Shown here: piece after piece, positions 1-8,723 of the stretch | Numbering within the stretch: the stretch's first letter is position 1 | Layout: each line of letters begins with the position of its first letter | Assembly (NCBI RefSeq): GCF_000021565.1 | Contig: NC_012440.1 | Span: 1,070,210 to 1,134,209, forward strand | From: Persephonella marina EX-H1 | GTDB lineage: Bacteria; Aquificota; Aquificia; Aquificales; Hydrogenothermaceae | Length of the DNA stretch: 64,000 nt | Reading direction: 5' to 3' | The notes under the pieces: generated by a model | Database searches by the model: none | The model's input: only the letters and a program-made list of their open reading frames with translations | Told to the model about the DNA's origin: nothing | Translations under genes and position numbers: made by a program

Positions 1-647
1 ACACCCTGATCAAAAAGCCTTTTAGCCTCAAAGAGTGATCTGCTTATAGAGAGAGCCGCTTTCCTCTCATTCTCCGAGAGATATTTATTCCTTGAAGACA
101 TGGCAAGACCGTCCTTTTCCCTCACTATAGGACATCCTATAACCTGAACATCCATATTCAGATCCCTCACCATCTTCTGTATCACCTTAAACTGCTGGTA
201 GTCCTTCTTCCCAAAGTAAGCCCTATCAGGCTTTACAATATTAAAAAGTTTTGTGACAACAGTTGTAACACCTTTAAAATGTCCAGGTCTGAAAGCACCA
301 CAGAGCTTCTCCGTTATACCCTCAACAACAACGTATGTTGAAAATCCTTCAGGATACATATCCTCATAAGATGGATAAAAAAGATAATCAACACCTTCCC
401 TTCTGCATATCTCCATATCCCTCTCTAAATCCCTTGGATACCTATCAAGATCCTCATTTTTACCAAACTGGAGAGGATTAACAAATATACTTACAACGGT
501 TATATCATTCTCCTTCTTTGAAGCTCTTATTAGAGATATATGACCTTCATGAAGGTATCCCATTGTTGGAACAAAACCTATAGATCTTCCTTCCTTCTTC
601 AGTTCTCTAATAATACTTTTCATCTCAGATATATCCTTTACAAGCAT
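1..647 (-). CDS. panC: Pantothenate synthetase (partial, 3' end outside window)
   Basis: The minus-strand frame reads from an ATG at 647-645 to the window edge without a stop, giving about 215 residues of a family usually near 280. It opens with a nucleotide-binding segment containing [13 protein letters not shown], the HxGH motif of pantoate-beta-alanine ligase, followed by [13 protein letters not shown] and [11 protein letters not shown], both typical of PanC. A later [10 protein letters not shown] segment is the family's second nucleotide-binding signature. The enzyme condenses pantoate and beta-alanine with ATP in the cytoplasm, the last step of pantothenate (coenzyme A precursor) synthesis. 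An AGGAG ribosome-binding site lies just upstream of the chosen ATG. The C-terminal part is not visible. Identification is firm from motifs; the gene end is unknown. Confidence 0.95.
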   Translation of the reverse strand, partial: MLVKDISEMKSIIRELKKEGRSIGFVPTMGYLHEGHISLIRASKKENDITVVSIFVNPLQFGKNEDLDRYPRDLERDMEICRREGVDYLFYPSYEDMYPEGFSTYVVVEGITEKLCGAFRPGHFKGVTTVVTKLFNIVKPDRAYFGKKDYQQFKVIQKMVRDLNMDVQVIGCPIVREKDGLAMSSRNKYLSENERKAALSISRSLFEAKRLFDQG

Positions 648-729
648 ACTTTTCCTCTCCTTTACTTTTTTTATCATTTATAATTATTATATAGATTAAT
701 AAATTTTAAATAATTTATGGAGAAACTGG

Positions 730-960
730 ATGATTACAAAGATACTGTGGGAAACATTCTCAGTAGCTCTCTTACTTTACGGACTTTATCTTGTTTATGT
801 TTTCATCTGGTTTTCAACCTTCAGAATAACAGAAACAGACATACAGACATCAAAACTGATCGCAGGCTCTGTTATAGGGATCATTCTCATAGTCTCATCT
901 TACAGATGGTTTAAGAAGAAAAGGGAAGAGTTGAAAGCATTAAAAGAAGAGGAAGGGTGA
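730..960 (+). CDS. Small two-helix membrane protein of unknown function
   Basis: This 76-residue protein has two predicted membrane segments (about residues 8-29 and 42-58) followed by a charged, lysine/glutamate-rich cytoplasmic tail. I do not recognise a family. A GGAG sequence lies about ten bases before the ATG. Its stop codon overlaps the start of the next small gene (TGATG), and that gene is followed after three bases by a c-di-GMP signalling gene, so the three are probably one transcript. The 82-bp gap to panC is very AT-rich and probably carries divergent promoters. Being real is supported by the overlap and ribosome-binding site, but function cannot be inferred. Confidence 0.7.
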   Translation: MITKILWETFSVALLLYGLYLVYVFIWFSTFRITETDIQTSKLIAGSVIGIILIVSSYRWFKKKREELKALKEEEG

Positions 961-1178
961 TGTTCGTCCAGATAGATGAAGGGGTTTACATAAATTCTGA
1001 TATGGTGACAGCTGTAGAGCTGTCTGTTGTTAGCTCTGAGCCTTACGGTGAGATATTCAGATGGGCTTTTTACACGAACGCAGGTGAGAAATCTGTATTT
1101 TTCAGTAAGGATTTTGACAGCAGGGAAGAGGCTGAGAACTGGTTTGAAAATATAAGGTTTATGATAAATAAAGGTTAA
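960..1178 (+). CDS. Small soluble hypothetical protein
   Basis: A 72-residue acidic protein with no membrane segment and no motif I recognise. The alternation of short strands with a C-terminal helix (EEAENWFENIRFMINK) would suit a small single-domain fold, which is inference only. Two starts are possible: GTG at 957 or ATG at 960. The purine-rich AGAGGAAG at 948-955 is too close to 957, so I prefer 960, which gives a TGATG overlap with the preceding gene. The stop lies three bases before the GTG of the following PAS-GGDEF-EAL gene, suggesting translational coupling. Function unknown. Confidence 0.65.
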   Translation: MFVQIDEGVYINSDMVTAVELSVVSSEPYGEIFRWAFYTNAGEKSVFFSKDFDSREEAENWFENIRFMINKG

Positions 1179-1181
1179 GAA

Positions 1182-3152
1182 GTGGACAACAGAGATAGAG
1201 ATGACCTGATAGAAAAGACGATTGTTATATCACCGCAAAGGGTTATAGAGCTAAAGGATCTTCTTTTTGTTTGCGATAGAAATGAAAGCTGTGTTCTTTA
1301 CTCTGAGGACAGGTATATAACGGACAGAGATATAGAAGAGATATACATATTAGACAGCTCAGGAAATAAATTTAAACTTATTGATCTTGTCAATGAACTT
1401 ATAGAAAGGGAAGAAGATCTTTACAGCTATGACTTTTCTCTCGTTTCCGGAGATGAGAGCATACCTGTTTACCTCTCAGTATCAACAGTTCATCTCAAAG
1501 ATGGGTATAAAGGTGCTGTTGTTACTGTAAGGGATATAACATCTTTGAGGAAAACTGAAGAGAAGCTTAACCTTTATGAAAAGATATTCCATGAAGCCCA
1601 GGATGGGATTGCCGTTATAGACAGTAAAGGAAGGTATGTTATACAGAATGTATCCCACAGGAATCTTACAGGATATTCTGATGAAGAGATAATAGGAAAA
1701 ACTCCTGCGATCTCCATCGGTGAGAAAAAGTTAAAACAGATCATAAGGAAGGTGAATGAACAGGGAAAGTTCAGAGGGATAGTGGATCTGAAAAGAAAAG
1801 ATGGGACAGTTTTAAATATTGATCTCTCCGTCTTTCCTGTAAAAGACAGGAAAGGGAAAACTATATACTACGTTGGTATAAAAAGGGATATAACAGAGAT
1901 AATAAAAAGAGAAAAGGAGCTTGAGAATCTGAATAGAAAACTTGAAAAACAGCTTTTTACAGACTCATTAACATCGCTACCAAACAGACTTAAGCTGATT
2001 GAGGATATAAAGGGATCATCAGATCCAAAACTTGCCATATTCAATATCAACAGCTTCAAAGAGATAAATGATTTTTACGGTCAGGAGATAGGGGATGAGC
2101 TTCTAAAAAAGGTTGGCAGAAAGATAAACTCCTACGTTGATAAAGACAGGTACACAGTTTACAAACTTTCAGGTGATGAGTTTGCCATCCTTTCAGATAG
2201 AGATATTACTATGGATCAGTTCTCTAACACTATTCAGAGGATAATAGAAAACATCCATGAAGAGATATTTATATGCGGTGAGACAGAGATACATATATAT
2301 ATGACAGCAGGCTATGCCTCAGGGAAGGAAAGACTTATCAGCAGAGCAGATATGGCACTGAAATACGCAAAACAGCATAAAAAAAGTATTCAGCTTTACT
2401 CTAAAAACCTTGGTATAGAAAAGCAGTACATCCACAACATAACAGTTATGAAAAAGATAAAAGAGGCATTAAGAAAGAATATGGTTACCGTTCATTTCCA
2501 GCCTGTTTATAACAACAGAACAGGACTTGTTGAAAGTTACGAAACACTTGTAAGACTTAAAGATACCGATGGGTCTGAGATACTCCCTGAAACATTCTTT
2601 GATATCGCTAAAAAAAGTCCCGTCTATCCAGAGATAACAGCAAAAATAATTGAGACGATATTCAAAAAGATAAAGGATATCCCCCATAAATTCAGTTTAA
2701 ATCTATCTGTGAGGGATATAGAGAACAGGGAGCTTACAGAAAGGATATTTGAGTTTCTGAAAAGTTATAGAAATGATATTATCTTTGAAATTCTTGAGTC
2801 TGAGAGTATAAGAAATTACAGAACTGTATCCCAGTTCATAAAAGAGGTTAAAAAACTTGGAGCCCAGATAGCCATAGATGATTTTGGAAGTGGATACTCA
2901 AATTTTGAGTTTATACTAAAGCTTGATGTTGATTATATAAAGTTAGACTCCTCACTTATAAAAGATATAGACAGAAATATAAACTCACAGATCATAGTTG
3001 AGACTATAGTTGGATTTGCAAAAAGATTGGGTAAGAAAACCGTTGCTGAGCATGTCCATTCTGAAGAGGTGTTTGAGGTTGTAAAAGAGCTTGATGTTGA
3101 TTTCTCTCAGGGTTTTTACTTCGGAAAACCATCTCCTAACATTTTGATATGA
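1182..3152 (+). CDS. PAS-PAS-GGDEF-EAL c-di-GMP signalling protein
   Basis: This 656-residue protein has two PAS-like sensor domains (about 18-125 and 128-235), a GGDEF domain (about 255-405) and an EAL domain (about 415-656). There is no signal peptide or membrane segment, so it is a cytoplasmic sensor. The GGDEF signature is altered to SGDEF, a variant that is active in some cyclases. The EAL signature reads ETL, but other metal and catalytic positions appear present: NLS, the DDFG motif (IDDFGSGYSN), KLD and an AE pair (AEHV). Phosphodiesterase activity is therefore plausible and cyclase activity uncertain. Translation starts at GTG 1182, since no later Met precedes the first PAS domain. 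The 3' end overlaps convergent hisC by 17 bp. Confidence 0.92.
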   Translation: MDNRDRDDLIEKTIVISPQRVIELKDLLFVCDRNESCVLYSEDRYITDRDIEEIYILDSSGNKFKLIDLVNELIEREEDLYSYDFSLVSGDESIPVYLSVSTVHLKDGYKGAVVTVRDITSLRKTEEKLNLYEKIFHEAQDGIAVIDSKGRYVIQNVSHRNLTGYSDEEIIGKTPAISIGEKKLKQIIRKVNEQGKFRGIVDLKRKDGTVLNIDLSVFPVKDRKGKTIYYVGIKRDITEIIKREKELENLNRKLEKQLFTDSLTSLPNRLKLIEDIKGSSDPKLAIFNINSFKEINDFYGQEIGDELLKKVGRKINSYVDKDRYTVYKLSGDEFAILSDRDITMDQFSNTIQRIIENIHEEIFICGETEIHIYMTAGYASGKERLISRADMALKYAKQHKKSIQLYSKNLGIEKQYIHNITVMKKIKEALRKNMVTVHFQPVYNNRTGLVESYETLVRLKDTDGSEILPETFFDIAKKSPVYPEITAKIIETIFKKIKDIPHKFSLNLSVRDIENRELTERIFEFLKSYRNDIIFEILESESIRNYRTVSQFIKEVKKLGAQIAIDDFGSGYSNFEFILKLDVDYIKLDSSLIKDIDRNINSQIIVETIVGFAKRLGKKTVAEHVHSEEVFEVVKELDVDFSQGFYFGKPSPNILI

Positions 3153-4239
3153 TCTCTCCAAGTTTTTCTAAAAATATTTTATTCTGATCCTCCCTTCCTA
3201 TTGATACCCTCAGATAGTTATCAAAACCAAATGCAGGTCTCACAATAACACCTTTTTTCATAAGTTCCTTATAAACCCTTTCCCCATCATCAACTTTAAA
3301 CATAACAAAATTACCATAAGAAGGGATAAAATGAACATCTAATCTCTCAAGTCCTTCATATATCTGGAGTTTACCCTTCTCATTCATCTCAACGGAAAAT
3401 CTGACAAAATCCTGATCCTTAAGAGCCTCTAAAGCGGCTACCTGTGCAAGATGGTTTGTGTTAAAAGGCTGTCTTACCTTTTCTAAAACCTCTATAATCT
3501 CCCTGTTAGATATCCCATAACCTATTCTAAGACCTGCAAGCCCATAAACCTTTGAGAATGTTCTCAGAACAATTATATTTTTTTCAGGTATGTCAGGATT
3601 AATCCTTCTTATATAGTTTATCCCGTCAGGAACGCCGTGTTCCTTCGCATACTCAAAGTACGCCTCATCTAAAACAAGGAGTATATTATCAGGCAGATCC
3701 TTTAAAAAGCTTTCAAACTCCTCTTTTTTATTTGCAAAACCTGTAGGGTTACAGGGATTATCAATAAAAATAACCTTCGTTCTCTCTGTTATATAATCAA
3801 AAATCTTATTCAGATCCCTTGAAAGATCACACTCTAAAGGTATCTCTCTGAATATCCCACCTGATATTTCTGTAACAAGTTTATAAACAACAAAACTCCC
3901 TTCAAATGCTAAAGCCTCAGAACCATCAGAAAGAAATACCCTGCCTATCATATCTATTATCTCGTTTGATCCGTTACCGAATATGATCTGATCAGGTTCA
4001 ACAGAATGGAAATCTGATAAAGCCTCTCTCAGATAGTAAGCCCCACCATCAGGGTAGAAATTTATATTTACAGCCTCCCTCTCAACAGCTCTTTTTACAG
4101 AAAGGGAACAACCAAAAGGATTCTCATTTGATGCTAACTTTATTACCTCTTTAAGACCAAGTTCCCTTTTTACCTCTTCTACAGGCTTTCCGGGTTTGTA
4201 AGTCTGGATATTCTTCAAAAAATCCGGATAATTTATCAT
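3136..4239 (-). CDS. hisC: Histidinol-phosphate aminotransferase
   Basis: A 367-residue fold-type I PLP aminotransferase. It shows the HisC pattern: KLASNENPFG near the N-terminus, a NPCNPTG segment at about 161-167, the DEAYFEY strand near 191 and the PLP-lysine motif RTFSKVYGLAGLRIGYG with Lys230 as the likely Schiff-base residue. It transfers the amino group from glutamate to imidazole-acetol phosphate in histidine biosynthesis; HisC-like enzymes may also serve aromatic amino acids. The start overlaps the stop of moeA by four bases (ATGA), so the two are co-translated on the minus strand. Length matches the family. No other his genes lie nearby, so the pathway is dispersed. Confidence 0.95.
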   Translation of the reverse strand: MINYPDFLKNIQTYKPGKPVEEVKRELGLKEVIKLASNENPFGCSLSVKRAVEREAVNINFYPDGGAYYLREALSDFHSVEPDQIIFGNGSNEIIDMIGRVFLSDGSEALAFEGSFVVYKLVTEISGGIFREIPLECDLSRDLNKIFDYITERTKVIFIDNPCNPTGFANKKEEFESFLKDLPDNILLVLDEAYFEYAKEHGVPDGINYIRRINPDIPEKNIIVLRTFSKVYGLAGLRIGYGISNREIIEVLEKVRQPFNTNHLAQVAALEALKDQDFVRFSVEMNEKGKLQIYEGLERLDVHFIPSYGNFVMFKVDDGERVYKELMKKGVIVRPAFGFDNYLRVSIGREDQNKIFLEKLGEIISKC

Positions 4240-5477
4240 CTCTTCCTCATAAAATCAGTATCAAAAACAATAACATCTATCATCTCCCCATCCTTTATCT
4301 CCTTAACACCAATATCAACAAGACCAAAACCATCTGCATAGAGCATACTTGTCAGTATGTTTGAGCCCTGCTTTTTGTATGCCCTCGCCACGAAACCTTC
4401 ATCTGTAAGCTCAAGTGATACCTTTATGAACTCAAGCCTCTCGGCCTTTTTTCTTTTATATCCTCCTGAAAGTTTCGCTTTTACAACAGGATCAAATATA
4501 TAGCTCTCACCTCTCATCTTCCTTACAGCAGGCTTAACCATAGTCTCAACTACAGTCATTGCAGCAACAGGATTACCAGGTATACCAAAGAACAGCTTCT
4601 CTTTTTTATCACCCCAGACACCAAAAGCAACAGGTTTTCCTGGCTTCTGTGCAACCTTCCAGAAAAGAATCTCAACACCTAAAACATCAGTCACAAAATC
4701 CTTAACAAGATCATACTCACCTACAGATATTCCACCTGTTGTGAGGAGAATATCACAGCTCTCAGCATAGGAGAGCTTTTCTTTAATATCCTCAGGATCA
4801 TCCTTTGCAAAGCCAAGTATTACAGGTTTTGCACCCATACTTTTTATCTGTCCGTAAAGAGAGTATGTGTTTGATGTTCTTATCTGTGAAAGCTTTGTAA
4901 CAGGCTCTCCAAGATCCAGTATCTCATCTCCGGTTGTAAGTATTCCAACAACAGGCTCTCTATAGACATAAACAGTAGGCTTATTAACGGAAGAAAGTAT
5001 CCCAAGCTCAGCAGATCTTATCTTTTTACCTGACTTTATGAGAAGATCACCTTTCCTGTAGTCACCGCCCTGAGGTCTTATATTTGATCCTTCAGGTAAC
5101 TCCTGGAATATAAAGACCTTATCATCCTCAACCTTTGTCAATTCCTTCTGAACAACAGTATCTGCACCTTCAGGTATAAGACCTCCTGTGTATATATATG
5201 CTGCTGTTCCTTTTTCAACCTTAACAAGCTCTCCACCTGCCTTTGATTCTGCAACGATCTTTAAAACAGCCGGGCTGTCCTCAGAGGCACCTTTTATATC
5301 CTCGTATCTTACCGCAAAACCGTCCATACCACTGTTGTCTGCAGGTGGGTTATCCCTGTCCGCATATATATCCTCAGCAAGAACCCTTCCCAGAGCATCA
5401 GGTAAGAACACCTTCTCCTTTTGAAGGATCTTTGTATTCTCAATGATAATATCCATAGCCTCATCAAATCTGATCAT
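4236..5477 (-). CDS. moeA: Molybdopterin molybdenumtransferase
   Basis: The 413-residue product has the MoeA domain order: an N-terminal segment with PADNSGMDGFAVR, a beta-barrel region, the MogA-like core with GILTTGDEI and TTGGISVGEYD, then IPGNPVAAM and a C-terminal domain. MoeA inserts molybdate into adenylated molybdopterin to make the molybdenum cofactor in the cytoplasm. A GGAG ribosome-binding site overlaps the end of the upstream carB fragment, which stops four bases before this start, and hisC follows with a four-base overlap. The three therefore look like one operon (carB-moeA-hisC) although their pathways are unrelated, as is common in Aquificales. Length is normal. Confidence 0.96.
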   Translation of the reverse strand: MIRFDEAMDIIIENTKILQKEKVFLPDALGRVLAEDIYADRDNPPADNSGMDGFAVRYEDIKGASEDSPAVLKIVAESKAGGELVKVEKGTAAYIYTGGLIPEGADTVVQKELTKVEDDKVFIFQELPEGSNIRPQGGDYRKGDLLIKSGKKIRSAELGILSSVNKPTVYVYREPVVGILTTGDEILDLGEPVTKLSQIRTSNTYSLYGQIKSMGAKPVILGFAKDDPEDIKEKLSYAESCDILLTTGGISVGEYDLVKDFVTDVLGVEILFWKVAQKPGKPVAFGVWGDKKEKLFFGIPGNPVAAMTVVETMVKPAVRKMRGESYIFDPVVKAKLSGGYKRKKAERLEFIKVSLELTDEGFVARAYKKQGSNILTSMLYADGFGLVDIGVKEIKDGEMIDVIVFDTDFMRKR

Positions 5478-5481
5478 AGCA

Positions 5482-7074
5482 TCACTCCTGAAACATCTCC
5501 TGTAATGGTTTTACACTTAATTCTTTATCTCTAAAAGATCTTATAGCCTCTAAGGAAGCGTAAGCTGCCCTGACTGTGGTGAAGTAAGGTATCTTATGCT
5601 CAACAGCCGCCCTTCTTATATAGTAAGCGTCAGATCTCTCCCTCTTCCCTGAAGGTGTATTTATTATCATCTTTATCTCACCATTTCTTATTCTATCAAC
5701 GATATTAGGTCTTTCCTCTGATAGCTTATTTACAAGGAATGAATCAATACCATGCTCTTTAAGAAAGCTGTGTGTTCCTTTTGTTGCGAATATATTAAAA
5801 CCGAGATCTATAAGACCTCTTGCAAGCTCCACGATCTGAGGTTTATCCCTGTCTGCAACAGATATAAAGATATTCCCTTCTGTAGGAAGAACAGAACCTG
5901 TAGCTGCCTGAGCTTTGTAATATGCAAGTCCAAAATCCTCATCTATCCCCATAACCTCACCTGTGGATTTCATCTCAGGTCCCAGTAAAGGATCAACCTC
6001 AGGAAATCTGTTCCAAGGGAAAACAACTTCTTTTATTGAGTACCTTTTAAACTCCTTAGGTTGAAAATCCGTAGCAGGGTGAGTCTCTTTTATATCAAAA
6101 ACATCAGGAAGTATATCCTTAAGTTTTCTCCCTACAATAACCTTAGAAGCGATCTTTGCCAGAGGATAACCTATAGCTTTACTTACAAATGGGACAGTTC
6201 TTGAGGCCCTTGGATTCACCTCTATTATGTACACCTCATCATCCTTAACGGCGAACTGAACGTTCATAAGACCTTTAACATTGAGAGCCTTTGCCAGCAT
6301 CCTTGTCTGTCTTTTCACCTCGTACATTATCTGATCTGAGAGGGTGTATGGAGGTATGCATGTTGCACTGTCACCGGAATGTATGCCTGCTTCCTCTATA
6401 TGCTCCATAATAGCACCAACAAGGACATCATCACCATCGGAAACAGCATCAACATCAAGCTCGATAGCATCCTCAAGAAATCTATCTATAAGAAGGGGTT
6501 TGTCCTCAGTTACATACACAGCCTCTTCTATATAGTTAAGCAGTTCAGGTGTGTCATAAACAAGCCTCATAGCCCTTCCACCGAGTACATAGGAAGGTCT
6601 CACAAGGACAGGATATCCTATCTTCTCAGATATTATTATTGCCTCTTCCTTTGATCTTGCTATACCGCTTTCAGGCTGTTTAAGTCCCAGTTTTATAACA
6701 AGATTTCTGAACCTTTCCCTGTCTTCAGCTATATCTATACTATCTGGAGATGTTCCAAGTATGTTAACACCTGCATTCTGGAGAGGAACAGCGAGTTTTA
6801 AAGGTGTCTGACCTCCAAACTGAACTACAACACCGACAGGTTTTTCACTTTCTATTATATTTATAACATCCTCATAAACTATAGGTTCAAAGAAAAGCTT
6901 ATCTGATGTGTCATAATCGGTTGAGACAGTTTCTGGGTTACAGTTTACCATAATTGCCTCATAACCCTCTTCTTTTAAGGCCCATACACAGTGAACACAG
7001 GCATAATCAAACTCTATCCCCTGTCCTATCCTGTTTGGACCACTACCAAGAATTATAATTTTCCCTTTTTTCAC
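5482..7074 (-). CDS. carB: Carbamoyl-phosphate synthase large subunit, C-terminal half
   Basis: This 530-residue protein corresponds only to the second half of the usual CarB of about 1070 residues. It starts with GKIIILGSGPNRIGQGIEF, the segment that opens the second synthetase half, continues with an ATP-grasp domain (RPSYVLGGRAM, EVNPRASRTVPF) and ends with an MGS-like allosteric domain (about 400-530, with TPSGK and TVRAAYASLEA). It would phosphorylate carbamate to carbamoyl phosphate for arginine and pyrimidine synthesis, partnered by an N-terminal half encoded elsewhere. The upstream extension to 7140 is rejected because a strong AGGAGG sits seven bases before the GTG at 7074. Split CarB is known in Aquifex, so this is a lineage trait rather than a mutation. 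Confidence 0.95.
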   Translation of the reverse strand: MKKGKIIILGSGPNRIGQGIEFDYACVHCVWALKEEGYEAIMVNCNPETVSTDYDTSDKLFFEPIVYEDVINIIESEKPVGVVVQFGGQTPLKLAVPLQNAGVNILGTSPDSIDIAEDRERFRNLVIKLGLKQPESGIARSKEEAIIISEKIGYPVLVRPSYVLGGRAMRLVYDTPELLNYIEEAVYVTEDKPLLIDRFLEDAIELDVDAVSDGDDVLVGAIMEHIEEAGIHSGDSATCIPPYTLSDQIMYEVKRQTRMLAKALNVKGLMNVQFAVKDDEVYIIEVNPRASRTVPFVSKAIGYPLAKIASKVIVGRKLKDILPDVFDIKETHPATDFQPKEFKRYSIKEVVFPWNRFPEVDPLLGPEMKSTGEVMGIDEDFGLAYYKAQAATGSVLPTEGNIFISVADRDKPQIVELARGLIDLGFNIFATKGTHSFLKEHGIDSFLVNKLSEERPNIVDRIRNGEIKMIINTPSGKRERSDAYYIRRAAVEHKIPYFTTVRAAYASLEAIRSFRDKELSVKPLQEMFQE

Positions 7075-7157
7075 ACTGAACCTCCTGATGTTGACTATAC
7101 ATATTTTAACTGTTAATTTATAAAAATAACAGATATACACCTCGGGGAGAAAACATT

Positions 7158-7805
7158 ATGTCTGAAGATTCCTGTTTTACACCCTCTTTAACCCATTATG
7201 CTTCCATTGAGATAGAAACTGATCAGGGATCCTTACCTGTCTATTTCAGCTTTAAGGTAGATAGGGTAAAGGATAATCAGGTAGAGATAGGAAGAATCTC
7301 TCCTCCAGAGATTGAAGAACTACTTCTATCAAAAAAAAGTACAAAGCTTTTACTTAAGAAGAATAAAAAAGTACTAATATGTGAACTTAAAGAAATAAGA
7401 AGATCAAAAAGACTGCTGAAAGCTGAGTTCAGATACCATGGTCTGGACAAAAGAGCCTACTTCAGACTGAATATTCACAGGTCTTCTAAAAATAAGTTCG
7501 TGCTGAGTAGAAAAGCACAGCTAATATCTTCCAAAATCCACATTAAAGATATATCCCTTGATCCGCCATCATACCGTCTTATTACAGGTATAGGAATCGT
7601 CGTTCCTGATTACGTAGAGTTTGCTGTCAGCACAGGGGATATACTTACCGTGTCCGGACATAAGCTTAAAATTAAGTTTGAGGTCAGGTGGATAAGAGGA
7701 AACGAGATTGGTGGTAGGGTTCTATCAGCAGATAGAGACTCTTACAAAGTTCTATCTGCACTTTACCACGACACTGTGGACAACTTTTTAAAGAGATTCA
7801 GGTAG
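7158..7805 (+). CDS. PilZ-like c-di-GMP-binding protein (divergent)
   Basis: A 215-residue cytoplasmic protein with no membrane segment. The second half begins with KRAYFRLNI, which resembles the RxxxR arm of PilZ domains, followed by IKDIS and later GIGIV, an imperfect match to the D/NxSxxG signature. The first ~100 residues look like the beta-rich YcgR-type N-terminal domain often paired with PilZ. If correct, it is a c-di-GMP receptor, fitting the two c-di-GMP enzymes nearby (1182-3152 and 10466-11758). A GGGGAG ribosome-binding site precedes the ATG by eight bases. It is divergent from carB and convergent with thiE. PilZ membership is inferred from short motifs, so moderate confidence. 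Confidence 0.6.
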   Translation: MSEDSCFTPSLTHYASIEIETDQGSLPVYFSFKVDRVKDNQVEIGRISPPEIEELLLSKKSTKLLLKKNKKVLICELKEIRRSKRLLKAEFRYHGLDKRAYFRLNIHRSSKNKFVLSRKAQLISSKIHIKDISLDPPSYRLITGIGIVVPDYVEFAVSTGDILTVSGHKLKIKFEVRWIRGNEIGGRVLSADRDSYKVLSALYHDTVDNFLKRFR

Positions 7806-8366
7806 CTAACTTATAAATAGTCTTATACCTGCTATACCGTAAACTCCTGTTTTCAGAACATCAGGAATTCTGTCCTCGGTTATTCCTCCGAGAGCGTAAA
7901 CCGGTATGTTAACGTTCTCAACAACCTTTTTCAGTTCTTCCAGACCTACAGGTTTTCCTTTTCCGGGAGTTTCAAAAATAGGTGAGAAAAAAATATAATC
8001 CGCTCCATCTTCTTCAGCCTTTAATGCTGACTCTAATGAATGACAGGACTTCCCAACTATAAGATCAGGAAACTTATGTTTAACAACATCTAAAGGAATA
8101 CTATTTTCAGGAAGGTGAACACCAGCAGCACCTGTTAAAACAGCTATATCAACCCTTTCATTTACAGTAAAAAAGGCATCATATCCTTTTAATAGATCCT
8201 CCATGATCTTTGCATATCTGAAAAGTTCACTGGATGGAAGATCTTTCTCCCTGAGCTGGAAAAAACGGATCCCGGCATCAAGCATCCTTTTTATCTGGGT
8301 CTCAAAATCATACTTAAACTGCTTTCTGTCTGTTATAGCGTAGAACTTCTTCAGAATCTGGTGCAT
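7806..8366 (-). CDS. Thiamine phosphate synthase / TenI family protein
   Basis: This 186-residue TIM-barrel protein belongs to the ThiE/TenI family: FQLREKDLP near residue 38, GVHLPENS in the middle, GADYIFFSPIF, and PVYALGGI near the C-terminus. ThiE couples HMP pyrophosphate with thiazole phosphate to thiamine phosphate; TenI is a thiazole tautomerase. The HLPENS segment, in place of the usual H-x-GQxD of ThiE, and the GKGKP segment lean towards TenI, but I cannot settle this without alignment. Its ATG lies one base after the stop of a 31-codon membrane-protein gene, using GGGGTGAT as ribosome-binding site. There is no TPP riboswitch upstream. Convergent with the PilZ-like gene, with no gap. 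Confidence 0.85.
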   Translation of the reverse strand: MHQILKKFYAITDRKQFKYDFETQIKRMLDAGIRFFQLREKDLPSSELFRYAKIMEDLLKGYDAFFTVNERVDIAVLTGAAGVHLPENSIPLDVVKHKFPDLIVGKSCHSLESALKAEEDGADYIFFSPIFETPGKGKPVGLEELKKVVENVNIPVYALGGITEDRIPDVLKTGVYGIAGIRLFIS

Positions 8367-8367
8367 A

Positions 8368-8463
8368 TCACCCCTTATCCAGATAAAGTATTATTCCAAA
8401 TACAACAACAGCAAGAACTACCATACCTATTATGATAGCTGGAAACAAAGTTGAAGGATCCAT
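8368..8463 (-). CDS. 31-residue single-span membrane protein
   Basis: A short minus-strand frame runs from ATG 8463 to TGA 8368, encoding 31 residues with one hydrophobic helix from about residue 6 to 27 and a short LDKG tail. An AGGAGG ribosome-binding site stands six bases before the start, stronger than for many larger genes here, and the stop is followed after one base by the thiE/tenI ATG. The position and ribosome-binding site argue it is translated. The size and topology resemble small subunits or regulators of membrane complexes (for example CydX- or CcoQ/CcoS-like peptides), but I see no sequence basis to assign any of these. Confidence 0.65.
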   Translation of the reverse strand: MDPSTLFPAIIIGMVVLAVVVFGIILYLDKG

Positions 8464-8525
8464 TAACTGACCTCCTTTAAGTTTATATTATAGAATTATA
8501 TAACTAATATTAACTGGAGGAAATT

Positions 8526-8723
8526 ATGATACCTGAAGATATACTGCAGATATTAGCCTGTCCTGTATGTAAAAAGGATCTCATATATACGGAGAACTCT
8601 TTTGTATGTACAGAATGTAAACTTGAGTATCCTATTATAGACGATATTCCTGTTTTCCTTATAGAAGAGGCGAAAAAGTTAACCGATGAAGATATTAAAA
8701 AGATGATAGAAAAGGAAAGATGA
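8526..8723 (+). CDS. Trm112-like zinc-ribbon protein
   Basis: The 65-residue product matches the Trm112/UPF0434 family: ILACPVCKKDL near the N-terminus, CTECKLEYPIIDDIPVFL in the middle and a charged C-terminal helix. The two CxxC pairs probably bind zinc. In eukaryotes and archaea Trm112 activates methyltransferases acting on tRNA, rRNA and release factors; the bacterial role is less clear. A GGAGG site lies six bases ahead of ATG 8526. Its stop overlaps the start of the following solute-binding protein by four bases (ATGA), an unexpected pairing that suggests coupled translation rather than shared function. Confidence 0.88.
   Translation: MIPEDILQILACPVCKKDLIYTENSFVCTECKLEYPIIDDIPVFLIEEAKKLTDEDIKKMIEKER

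Noticed and set aside
7075-7140. N-terminal 22-residue extension of carB
   Set aside because: AGGAGG seven bases before GTG 7074 gives the normal start of the second CarB half.
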